From contig NZ_JH600070.1 in NCBI RefSeq assembly GCF_000245015.1, positions 2,204,634 to 2,268,633 of the forward strand: a DNA stretch of 64,000 nt, read 5' to 3'. Made by a program: the position numbers and the translations under genes. Shown piece by piece: positions 56,276 through 64,000 of this stretch; positions within the stretch are counted from its first letter, which is position 1; each line of letters opens with the position of its first letter. The notes beneath the pieces were generated by a model that made no database searches, was not told where the DNA came from, and worked only from the letters and a program-made list of their open reading frames with translations. This DNA is from Beggiatoa alba B18LD (lineage in GTDB: Bacteria > Pseudomonadota > Gammaproteobacteria > Beggiatoales > Beggiatoaceae).

Positions 56276-57904
56276 TTACATCATGTAAGAAATGGCGTTG
56301 TCTGTATGATTGGTCAATAAAATACGAAAACAACAGCCTTGTTCACTGTTGTTCACTACCTGTAAAACGGCTTGGTTTGCTTCGCAAATTTCACGCGCTA
56401 AATACAGTCCTAAGCCTGTACCTTTTGCTTCTGTGGTGAAAAACGGTTCGAAAATTTGGGCTGCAACGGCTTCAGGCATCCCTTTACCTGTGTCAATCAC
56501 TTCTAAATAGGGACGTTTAGAGTCTTCTGTATCGCCTAATGCGAGGGTTAATAATGGTTCATGTTGGCTGTAACGCAGACCATTATCACAGAGGTTGCTA
56601 ACGACTTGGTAAAGTTGGGTCGGGTCAAAGTAGCCAAATAGGGGTTGATTTGGGGTTTCTACGACGAATTGTGTATTCGTTAAACCGTGTTGTATGCGGT
56701 ATTCTTCGGCAAATTCTAATAGCCATTCGCTGAGTGAGAATTGTTGGGTATTGGTTTCGCGGCGGCTGAGTTGGAGTACGTTTTCAATAATATTGTTGAC
56801 TCGTTGTGCTTGGGTCACGACGATTTGTACTAAGCGTGTTTCACTGGCATTTAATTGGATTGACTCTGCAAGGAGTTGTCCTGCTTGGCTGATTGCGCCT
56901 AAGGGGTTACGAATTTCGTGCGCAATGCTAGCAGTTAAACGTCCTAATGAGGCAAGTTTAAGTTGTTGGGCGCGTCGGGTTGTGAGGGTGGCATCATCCA
57001 ATACGATTAGAACGCTTAGGGATTCTCCACGATTTAGATAGGTAAAGGTTGCAATAATTTCTGTTTCACCGCGTGGAGGACGGAATACTTCGGAGGTGTT
57101 GAAGCGTTTTGTTTGCCAATGGGTAAATTGTTTTGCTAATTCAGGAGAAACCGCAGTGAGTGTGCGTCCTGAAGGGTCCTCTGGGAGAGATAATAATCGC
57201 GTAGCGGCTTCATTGAATAGGCGAACACGTTCTACTACGTCAATGACTAAAATGCCTGATTGGATGTGTTGCACAATTTCGGCATTTAGTTGGGCGAGAT
57301 ATTGAACATGCAAGCCGCGTTGTCGTGCTAAAGCTTCGCTGATTCTAACACGTTTTGCCAGTGTGTAGGCTGAAAATGCAGTTGCGAAAAAGGTTGCCCC
57401 TAACATGCTGGCGTGTGTATAGCTGGTTGTTTGAAACCAGTTAAAGGCATCTGCGTAAAAAACATGTCCTAATACGCAAAGACTAGCAATTGCAGCGAAA
57501 AAAAACGCCGTGCGTCCTTCAGACAGTAAACTCCCCCCTGCCACTGAAACAACTAATAACATGCCCATACCACTACTAACCCCGCCACTGGTGTGCATTA
57601 ATAGGGTGATGAGTAAGATATCAATGGGGATTTGTCCTAGCACTTGCAGATTAAAAGAGGGGTAGCGGTAGTCGGTCATAAAGATGCAAGTCAGGGCAAA
57701 GCCAAGATAAACCCACGCAACAATTAGGAATAGGGGTTCGTCATAGCGTCCTAAAAAGCTTGGAGCAGAGTCTGTAATAAAGGTGATGACAAATAAAAGA
57801 GCTATGATTAAGCGATAAAAATTAAAGAGATATAGGGCTGTCCAATCGGGGGAGCGGCTTATATCTGGGTTTTCGCTGGTCACATCAAGGGTATTCGTCA
57901 ACAT
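56276..57904 (-). CDS. pilS: Sensor histidine kinase PilS
   Basis: 542 residues. Six membrane helices at the N-terminus (about 28-200), a PAS domain (VFNEAATRLLSLP), HisKA with IAHEIRNPLGAISQAGQLL and HATPase_c with N (LVSNLCDNGLRYS), G1 (VIDTGKGMP) and G2 (GTGLGLYLAREI) boxes. This layout is that of PilS, the partner of PilR. It is the first gene of the pair. Confidence 0.93.
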   Translation of the reverse strand: MLTNTLDVTSENPDISRSPDWTALYLFNFYRLIIALLFVITFITDSAPSFLGRYDEPLFLIVAWVYLGFALTCIFMTDYRYPSFNLQVLGQIPIDILLITLLMHTSGGVSSGMGMLLVVSVAGGSLLSEGRTAFFFAAIASLCVLGHVFYADAFNWFQTTSYTHASMLGATFFATAFSAYTLAKRVRISEALARQRGLHVQYLAQLNAEIVQHIQSGILVIDVVERVRLFNEAATRLLSLPEDPSGRTLTAVSPELAKQFTHWQTKRFNTSEVFRPPRGETEIIATFTYLNRGESLSVLIVLDDATLTTRRAQQLKLASLGRLTASIAHEIRNPLGAISQAGQLLAESIQLNASETRLVQIVVTQAQRVNNIIENVLQLSRRETNTQQFSLSEWLLEFAEEYRIQHGLTNTQFVVETPNQPLFGYFDPTQLYQVVSNLCDNGLRYSQHEPLLTLALGDTEDSKRPYLEVIDTGKGMPEAVAAQIFEPFFTTEAKGTGLGLYLAREICEANQAVLQVVNNSEQGCCFRILLTNHTDNAISYMM

Positions 57905-58102
57905 AGGTTATGTTTGTGTTAAATCGTGGCTAATTGAATAAGCATTATAGGCGTTGTATTAAAGCTTAAATTTTTTAAACGTATCGTAACATCAAGGTGC
58001 ATGAGCAATGATTTTGTGCTTTTTATCCTTGGGCTGAGTAGATAAAATCCTGCTTTTATCGATACTTTCCCTATTACTCTTAGCATTATTATCTGGCACA
58101 CA

Positions 58103-58789
58103 ATGACACTGTTTTTTTTTCCTTGCCTATTTATTTCGGGGTTATTTATTGACCAATATGTTCCTGATTATGGTCAACTGGGCGTTAATCTGATTGTTTG
58201 GGCAATTTTTTTACGCATTCTTTGGCAACACAGTCCTGTGCTTCGCGTTAAGCTCATCCTGTGCCTTGTTTATGCCACGTTAGGGGAGCTTTTTCTCTCA
58301 TTAGTATGGGGATTGTATATTTATCGTTTGGATAATGTGCCTTTATTTGTTCCAGCAGGGCATGTTTTATTATTCATCACGGGGCTATTAGTTGCACGAC
58401 GGTTGCCAAATTGGATTATTTGGGTTGTCCCCAGTTTAACCTTGCCTTTAGTAATATTTAATGTTTTCCATCAAATAGATACATTAAGCAGTTTGCTGTC
58501 ATTAATTTTTATGTTGTGCATATTGTTTGGACGTTGGAAGAAATTATATGCCAGCATGTTTGTCATGGCATTAAGCTTGGAAATTGTAGGTACAGGGTTA
58601 GGGAATTGGTACTGGTTGCCAGAAGTCGCTTGGTTAGGGATAAATAGCCATAATCCGCCCTTAGGTGCGGGTGCATTTTATTGTTTACTAGATTTATTAG
58701 TTGTTTTAACCATGCAGTTTATAAAACGCTATCCGTTCTTGTTTCGCCCTTTCTCTCGAGCTATTCCTGCCACTGAACAAGCCTCGTAG
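58103..58789 (+). CDS. Conserved polytopic membrane protein
   Basis: 228 residues with seven or so helices and short loops. Recognisable but unnamed is the C-terminal segment GTGLGNWYWLPEVAWLGINSHNPPLGAGAFYCLLD. No catalytic motif is clear. It is the first gene of a plus-strand run with nth, surE and a quinone oxidoreductase. Function unknown. Confidence 0.7.
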   Translation: MTLFFFPCLFISGLFIDQYVPDYGQLGVNLIVWAIFLRILWQHSPVLRVKLILCLVYATLGELFLSLVWGLYIYRLDNVPLFVPAGHVLLFITGLLVARRLPNWIIWVVPSLTLPLVIFNVFHQIDTLSSLLSLIFMLCILFGRWKKLYASMFVMALSLEIVGTGLGNWYWLPEVAWLGINSHNPPLGAGAFYCLLDLLVVLTMQFIKRYPFLFRPFSRAIPATEQAS

Positions 58790-58820
58790 CTTACTTTATC
58801 TTTATGAATGATGAGACATA

Positions 58821-59453
58821 ATGAACGCAACACAATGTCAGGCACTTTTTGCCCGTTTAGAAGCACAAAACCCAACCCCACAAACAGAATTAGTCTATCG
58901 CTCTACCTTTGAATTATTAATTGCGGTTATTCTTTCAGCACAGGCAACCGATGTGAGCGTGAATAAAGCAACGGCTCGCTTATATGCAGTCGCAAATACG
59001 CCACAAGCCATACTTGCCTTAGGTGAGGAAGGTTTAAAAGCGTATATTAAAACGATTGGCTTATATAATGCTAAAGCAAAGAATATTTTAAAAACCTGTG
59101 AAACATTGATAGAAAAATATCAGGGAGAAGTCCCACGTGAACGAGCGGCTTTAGAAGCATTAGCAGGTGTAGGACGGAAAACCGCAAATGTCATTTTAAA
59201 CACAGCGTTTGGCGAGCCAACGATTGCCGTTGATACACATATTTTCCGCGTTTCCAATCGGACAGGTTTAGCCAAAGGAAAAACGGTGCGTGAGGTGGAG
59301 GATAAACTGTTAAAAGTCGTTCCTCCCGCTTATCAAATGGGTGCACATCATTGGCTAATCTTACAGGGTCGTTATACCTGCACAGCACGCAATCCTAAAT
59401 GTGTACAGTGCAAGATTGCTGAATTTTGCGAGTTTGAAGAAAAAACACTTTAA
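58821..59453 (+). CDS. nth: Endonuclease III
   Basis: 210 residues. HhH motif LAGVGRKTANVI with catalytic K120, catalytic D138 (VDTHIFRVSNR), and the 4Fe-4S ligands C187, C194, C197 and C203 at the same positions as in E. coli. A DNA glycosylase/AP lyase for oxidised pyrimidines. GATGAG precedes the ATG. Confidence 0.97.
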   Translation: MNATQCQALFARLEAQNPTPQTELVYRSTFELLIAVILSAQATDVSVNKATARLYAVANTPQAILALGEEGLKAYIKTIGLYNAKAKNILKTCETLIEKYQGEVPRERAALEALAGVGRKTANVILNTAFGEPTIAVDTHIFRVSNRTGLAKGKTVREVEDKLLKVVPPAYQMGAHHWLILQGRYTCTARNPKCVQCKIAEFCEFEEKTL

Positions 59454-59515
59454 GTTAGCTCACGCAAATCATTCAATCATTCCTTTAACACTTAATTGAT
59501 ATCGACAAATTACTC

Positions 59516-60286
59516 ATGAAAATATTAGTCAGTAATGATGATGGTTATCGCGCTGCGGGTCTTGCGTGTTTAGTTAAGAAATTGAAAAACTTTGCCGATG
59601 TTACCGTTGTCGCGCCCGATAGAAATCGCAGCGGAGCCAGTAATTCATTAACGCTAGAAAATCCTTTACGTGCTTATACCGCAGAAAATGGTTTTTTATA
59701 TGTAGATGGAACGCCGACAGATTGTGTGCATTTAGCCATTACAGGCTTATTGGAAGAATTACCCGATATTGTTGTGTCAGGCATTAATGAAGGAGCGAAT
59801 TTAGGGGATGATGTGATTTATTCAGGCACTGTTGCCGCTGCAATGGAAGGGCGATTTTTAGGCTTACCCGCGATTGCGGTTTCATTGGCAGGTTATCCAA
59901 ACCCCCAACATTATGAAACGGCTGCCACTGTTGTCGAACTGTTACTGCAACAATTTCACGGCGGTGATTTACCTCTACCTGTTGATACAATTTTAAATGT
60001 CAACGTGCCAAATGTCGCTTTTCAGGAATTACAAGGGATGCAAGTCACCCGTTTAGGCAGTCGCCACCGTGCCGCCCCTGTAATTAAAGACCAAGACCCG
60101 CGCGGACGGAATATTTACTGGGTCGGTGCACCAGGTGCAGAACAAGATGCAGGCGTTGGCACTGATTTTCATGCAATTCGTCATGGCTTTGTTTCTATCA
60201 CCCCACTACATGTAGATTTAACCCGTTATTCGGCATTAGATGCAACACGCGGATGGTTAAAACCGATTGAGACCTTGAAGCGTTAA
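59516..60286 (+). CDS. surE: 5'/3'-nucleotidase SurE
   Basis: 256 residues. N7-D8-D9 (SNDDGY), [21 protein letters not shown] and [25 protein letters not shown] are diagnostic of SurE. It hydrolyses nucleoside 5' and 3' phosphates and polyphosphate and helps stationary-phase survival. The usual partners pcm and nlpD are absent; here it follows nth. Confidence 0.97.
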   Translation: MKILVSNDDGYRAAGLACLVKKLKNFADVTVVAPDRNRSGASNSLTLENPLRAYTAENGFLYVDGTPTDCVHLAITGLLEELPDIVVSGINEGANLGDDVIYSGTVAAAMEGRFLGLPAIAVSLAGYPNPQHYETAATVVELLLQQFHGGDLPLPVDTILNVNVPNVAFQELQGMQVTRLGSRHRAAPVIKDQDPRGRNIYWVGAPGAEQDAGVGTDFHAIRHGFVSITPLHVDLTRYSALDATRGWLKPIETLKR

Positions 60287-60341
60287 TGATTCAACATCAA
60301 TATGCAATGACCTTTTCCTTGATTGTAGAGAGTCAATACTC

Positions 60342-61316
60342 ATGAGTCATGCAATACAAATTCATCAAACGGGTGGCATCGATGTATTACGTTGGGAAGC
60401 TGTCAACGTTGGCGAGCCTGCTCCGCAACAAGTGCGCATTCGTCACACGGCAATAGGGCTGAACTACATCGACGTTTACTTCCGAACAGGGCTTTATAAA
60501 GCAGCAAACTATCCTTTTATCCCTGGAATGGAAGCGGCGGGTATTGTTGAAGCGGTTGGCTCTGCCGTTACAGATTTAGCGGTTGGCGACCGTGTTGCTT
60601 ATGGGGTTAGCCTTGGCGCGTATGCCGAAACCCGTCTGATTGATGCGGAACGAGTCGTTAAAATTCCGCAAGGTGTGAGTGATTCTGTTGCTGCGGCAAT
60701 GATGCTTAAAGGCATGACTGCACAGTATTTATTACGTCAAACCTACCCTGTAAAAGCAGGCGATACAATTTTATTTCACGCAATTGCGGGCGGTGTGGGA
60801 TTAATTGCTTGTCAGTGGGCGAAAAAGCTCGGTGCGACGGTTATCGGTACTGTTAGTAGTGCGGAAAAAGCGGAATTAGCCAAAGCGCATGGTTGCGACC
60901 ATACGATTATTTACACGAAAGAAAATTTCGTTGAACGGGTAAAAGCATTAACCGATGGGAAAGGCGTAGCCGTCGTTTATGATTCGGTGGGCAATGATAC
61001 CTTTATGCAATCCTTAGATTGTTTGCAACCGTTAGGCATGTTAGTCAGTTTTGGGCAATCATCTGGCGTTGTCCCCCCCTTAGATATTGGCATACTCAGC
61101 GCGAAAGGTTCATTATTCTTAACCCGTCCTACTTTAATGAGTTATACCGCTACCCGCCAACAATTTTTGACTTGTGCGACAGATTTATTCTCCGTCGTTG
61201 CGTCAGGGGCAGTCAAGATTGATGTCAATCAAACTTTTGCGTTAAAAGATGCGGCTAAAGCGCATGAGGCTTTAGAATCTCGGCAAACGACAGGGTCAAC
61301 CGTGTTATTACCTTAA
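60342..61316 (+). CDS. NADPH:quinone oxidoreductase (zinc-less MDR family)
   Basis: 324 residues. The MDR fold with GROES-like start (FRTGLYKAANYPFIPGMEAAGIVEAVG) and the nucleotide-binding AIAGGVGLIACQWAKKLGA. It lacks zinc-ligand cysteines, as quinone reductases do. It reduces quinones or similar compounds with NADPH. The stop is followed by element R9. Confidence 0.9.
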   Translation: MSHAIQIHQTGGIDVLRWEAVNVGEPAPQQVRIRHTAIGLNYIDVYFRTGLYKAANYPFIPGMEAAGIVEAVGSAVTDLAVGDRVAYGVSLGAYAETRLIDAERVVKIPQGVSDSVAAAMMLKGMTAQYLLRQTYPVKAGDTILFHAIAGGVGLIACQWAKKLGATVIGTVSSAEKAELAKAHGCDHTIIYTKENFVERVKALTDGKGVAVVYDSVGNDTFMQSLDCLQPLGMLVSFGQSSGVVPPLDIGILSAKGSLFLTRPTLMSYTATRQQFLTCATDLFSVVASGAVKIDVNQTFALKDAAKAHEALESRQTTGSTVLLP

Positions 61317-61330
61317 AATTTAGGCAAAAA

Positions 61331-61592
61331 AGACCTGCTAGGTTTTAAAAACCTAGCAGGTCTCTGTTTTGTTTTATAAAACTCGCCGAACTCAAGTTGC
61401 TAGCTTTTCAAATCCTAGCAGGTCTTTTTTTGTCTGAATCAGAATTCACAGAATTTTCAGAATTAGCAGAATTAAAAAGCGTGATTCGCATTAATTTCTT
61501 GGTTTGAGGGTTTTAAATCCTGCTAATCCTGAAAATCCTGATTCAGACAAGCTGTTGTCTTTTTAAAATAAACTCGTAGAACTCAGGTTAGC
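61331..61592. repeat. Palindromic element R9, right end in the MFS stop codon
   Basis: Module A at 61331-61363, then a right-hand T-like end (ACTCGCCGAACTCAAG, 61378-61396), a second decayed A (61399-61425), module B at 61432-61548 and a final T (ACTCGTAGAACTCAGGTTAG). The B arms are chimeric: left AGAATT units, right AATCC units. The last T supplies the final codons LT and the TGA stop (61583) of the converging MFS gene. Confidence 0.8.
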
Positions 61593-62761
61593 TTATTTTT
61601 ACCCGTTTTAATCTCTTCTAATCCCCAAGCACATAATATCATTGCAATAATACACAACAATGCTGCAAGGGTAAAACTGATTTGCGCCCCCAAGAATGAC
61701 CAACTATAACCACTCAACCATGTGCCCATCGCGCCACCTGCTCCATATCCTAAACCACTGTATAGTGCTTGTCCTCGACTACTGGTGTTGCCTATAAAGT
61801 AATGATGCATAAATTGCACAGCAACACCGTGATAGAGTCCAAAGCTAGCCGCATGTAAAAGTTGCGAAAAGACAATCACTATCATCAGTTCTGCATAATA
61901 ACCAACGACTAACCAGCGTATTGCTGCTAATGCAAAACAGAGAATTAAGAGCGTTTTTAACTGAAAATGTCGCAGTAGATGATGCATACCCCAGAAAACT
62001 ATTACCTCTGCAGCCACACTTAATGCCCATAAATAGCCAATAATTTCACGGCTATAGTGATTCTCTTCTAAATGTAATGTGAAAAAGGTGTAGTAAGGGG
62101 TATGGCTGGCTTGCATGAGAAAAAAAGCAATGATTAACACAATTACAGGACGGCGTTTTAAAAGTTGCCAAAAAATAACGCTGTCAGCTTTATGCGTTGT
62201 TGCGGTGGTGTTGGCGAGCGTGTGCTCAGGGGGAGCAGGAACGGTAAAGCTGGCGATAAAAATCAGTGCAAATGTGCTGGCGAGTAAATAAGGTACTAAA
62301 TATACACCATATTTATCAAGTAAATATCCCGTTGTAGTAACAGTAATAATAAATCCGATAGACCCCCATAGACGAATACGGGTGTATTGGTGTTTTTTTT
62401 CGCCAAGATGGGCAAGTGTTGTCACTTCCATTTGTGGAATGCAGGCGTTCCAAAAAAAGCTAAAGCCTATCATCACGGTCACAAAGGCAAGAAAATGTTC
62501 TACATAGAAAACCCCTAAAAAACAGAATAATGCGCCAATAGAACCTAAGCGGATAAGACGGACATGTTCGCCTGTTCGATCCGCTATCCAGCTCCATAAA
62601 GTGGGCGCAATAATTTTTGTCGCCATTGGAATCGCAACAAGTTGTCCAATGGTTTGCGCATCAAAACCCAGTGAGTGTAAATATAACCCCCAGTAAGGTA
62701 ATAGCACGCCAAGACTGGTAAAGTAAATGAGGTAAAAACTGGAAAGTCGCCAGTAGAGCAT
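61583..62761 (-). CDS. MFS transporter, HcaT-like (3-phenylpropionate permease family)
   Basis: 392 residues with twelve membrane helices. MLYWRLSSFYLIYFTSLGVLLPYWGLYLHSLGF and the GIGAxxR-like loop SWIADRTGE place it in the HcaT/LacY-like MFS_1 group. Substrate unknown. Its C-terminus KNKLT and stop lie inside the terminal repeat of R9. Confidence 0.85.
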   Translation of the reverse strand: MLYWRLSSFYLIYFTSLGVLLPYWGLYLHSLGFDAQTIGQLVAIPMATKIIAPTLWSWIADRTGEHVRLIRLGSIGALFCFLGVFYVEHFLAFVTVMIGFSFFWNACIPQMEVTTLAHLGEKKHQYTRIRLWGSIGFIITVTTTGYLLDKYGVYLVPYLLASTFALIFIASFTVPAPPEHTLANTTATTHKADSVIFWQLLKRRPVIVLIIAFFLMQASHTPYYTFFTLHLEENHYSREIIGYLWALSVAAEVIVFWGMHHLLRHFQLKTLLILCFALAAIRWLVVGYYAELMIVIVFSQLLHAASFGLYHGVAVQFMHHYFIGNTSSRGQALYSGLGYGAGGAMGTWLSGYSWSFLGAQISFTLAALLCIIAMILCAWGLEEIKTGKNKLT

Positions 62762-62798
62762 AACGCATTAACTATCTAAATAAGTTGGTGAATGAAGG

Positions 62799-64000
62799 CT
62801 AGGGCGTGTTAATTGTCCCTGTTGGGTTCAGGGTTTCTCGGTAGGTGGTTGCCCATTTGGAAAAGTCTTCGTGATTGATAGGGGGGGAGTAAAAGTAGCC
62901 TTGTGCACAGTCACAACCATGGTCGCGGAGAAAATCGCGTTGTTCCTCGTTTTCTACCCCTTCAGCAATCACATTTAAGCCTAAGGCATGTGCCATGTCG
63001 ATAGTTGCAACCGTAATGGCGATATCTTCAGGTTCAGAAACAACGCCTTTTATGAAAGATTTATCAATCTTAAGACTATCAACAGGGAAGCGACGTAAAT
63101 AACTGAGGGATGAGTAACCCGTTCCAAAGTCGTCAATGGTCACACGAATTCCCATATCTTTAAATTGTTTAAGGGTTCTTACAGCAGATTCGGTATCCTC
63201 AAGCAGTAAACTTTCAGTGAGTTCTAGTTCTAAATATTCAGCGGCTACTCCTGACATGGTTAAGGCTTCTTTCACTGATTCGAGTAGATGTTTATTGCGA
63301 AATTGGGTTGCTGAGAGATTAACAGCGACATGTTTAATGGATAAGCCTTCGTCTTGCCACTTTTTCAGTTGTTTTAACGCTGTTTGTAAAATCCATTCTC
63401 CAATTTTAATGATGATGCCTGTGTCTTCTAAGATAGGAATAAATTTTAATGGGGACATCAGTCCATATTTAGGGTGATAAAAGCGGACTAGGGCTTCTAC
63501 CCCTAATAATGCTTTATTTTGTAAGTCAATTTGAGGTTGATATACCAGTACAAAATTGTTTTGTTCTATCCCGCGATTGAGTTCTGCTTCAATTTGTAAG
63601 CGCGACATGGCTTCAGCGTGCATATTACTATTGAACACGCTATAACAGGATTTTCCGCCCGCTTTTGCCCGATACATGGCAATGTCAGCATCGCGTAATA
63701 AGTCATTGCTAGATTGATGATAGGTGCTGTAAGCAATGCCAATGCTGGCAGAAGTTTGGACTTCGTAGCCGTCTAGTAAAAAGGCTTGAGCGACTTCATT
63801 GTTAATGGTACGTGCAAGACGAATGGCATCGGTTAAATTAGAAAGTTCGTCCAGCAGTATCATGAATTCGTCACCGCCCGAGCGTGCAAGTAGTCCATTA
63901 GATGGTAAGCAGTTTTGTAGGCGTAGTGCGATTTCCATAATCAGCCAGTCGCCCATGTCGGGGCCTAGACTTTCGTTGACAACTCTAAACCTATCTAAAT
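62799..64000 (-). CDS. GGDEF-EAL diguanylate cyclase/phosphodiesterase (C-terminal part, cut by window edge)
   Basis: About 400 C-terminal residues; the frame is open through base 64000 (codons encoding LDRFRVVNESLGPDMGD). The visible part has GGDEF (ARSGGDEFMIL) and an EAL domain with EALVRF, the metal ligands of NLSATQFRN, ELTESLLLED, and DDFGTGYSSLSYL. Both domains look active. It controls c-di-GMP, which in this group links to surface motility and attachment. The start lies outside the window. Confidence 0.92.
   Translation of the reverse strand, partial: LDRFRVVNESLGPDMGDWLIMEIALRLQNCLPSNGLLARSGGDEFMILLDELSNLTDAIRLARTINNEVAQAFLLDGYEVQTSASIGIAYSTYHQSSNDLLRDADIAMYRAKAGGKSCYSVFNSNMHAEAMSRLQIEAELNRGIEQNNFVLVYQPQIDLQNKALLGVEALVRFYHPKYGLMSPLKFIPILEDTGIIIKIGEWILQTALKQLKKWQDEGLSIKHVAVNLSATQFRNKHLLESVKEALTMSGVAAEYLELELTESLLLEDTESAVRTLKQFKDMGIRVTIDDFGTGYSSLSYLRRFPVDSLKIDKSFIKGVVSEPEDIAITVATIDMAHALGLNVIAEGVENEEQRDFLRDHGCDCAQGYFYSPPINHEDFSKWATTYRETLNPTGTINTP

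Noticed and set aside
57919-58101. 60-residue minus-strand frame upstream of pilS
   Set aside because: AT-rich promoter region, no ribosome site, no recognisable sequence.

Overview
The window looks like chromosomal DNA of a free-living gammaproteobacterium with an AT-leaning genome. Enolase, AccD, Lnt, TrmB, L28/L33/L31, PilS/PilR, RnfE, GspG, a TAT-exported PhoX, SurE and Nth are all of the gammaproteobacterial kind. The mix of Rpn-family nucleases, Sel1 proteins, multi-PAS signalling proteins and many intergenic palindromes would fit a Beggiatoa-like member of the Thiotrichales. That placement is inference, not read from a marker gene. No rRNA, tRNA, prophage or complete insertion sequence was seen.

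Layout. 1-8.4 kb: a HAD hydrolase cut by the window edge, a MerR-type regulator with a B12-binding domain, eno, an LpxH-like phosphatase overlapping a GT4 glycosyltransferase, a soluble histidine kinase, a small membrane protein with an LpxL/HtrB-type acyltransferase, and a lone rnfE. 8.5-8.9 kb: a three-repeat CRISPR remnant with no cas genes. 9-12 kb: a lone gspG, a DUF4381-VWA pair and a DAG-kinase-like gene. 12.5-16.6 kb: an operon for a secreted C25 (gingipain-like) protease, a secreted Cys-rich/FN3-like protein and a 47-residue peptide that I could only find by hand. 16.8-25.4 kb: pirin, nitroreductase, rpmB-rpmG, a hybrid kinase, and lnt / tpiA-secG. 25.5-30.7 kb: a sterol-desaturase-like gene, then a defence-like cluster of an ATPase with a frame-broken PD-(D/E)XK nuclease, divergent from a one-chain type IIG-like restriction-modification enzyme. 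30.8-43.9 kb: accD, a LeuA/CimA-family synthase, phoX with an upstream Pho box, trmB, rpmE, an ACT/V4R-like protein with an orphan ABC ATPase, a GT-C-like membrane protein and queE. 44-54.7 kb: a TonB receptor, hslR, a UPF0114 protein, an orphan EH_Signature (ZorC-like) protein, a PAS protein with a ruined GGDEF site, a STAS protein, a Sel1 protein and an Rpn nuclease. 54.8-64 kb: pilSR, nth, surE, a quinone oxidoreductase, an HcaT-like MFS transporter and a GGDEF-EAL protein cut by the window edge.

The strongest structure not explained by genes is a modular intergenic element repeated at least nine times. It combines terminal inverted repeats (module T, TTAACCTGAG-type), a 33-bp palindrome (module A, AGACCT-CTAGG core) and a long imperfect palindrome bounded by GTCTGAATCAG and CTGATTCAGAC (module B). 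In four places the terminal repeat runs into the stop codon of the adjoining gene. A second, unrelated palindromic family (module C) occurs twice. The best candidates for undescribed biology are this element family, the C25-protease/47-residue-peptide operon, the ATPase-nuclease pair with its CCC-TGA frame break, and the stand-alone ZorC-like protein.
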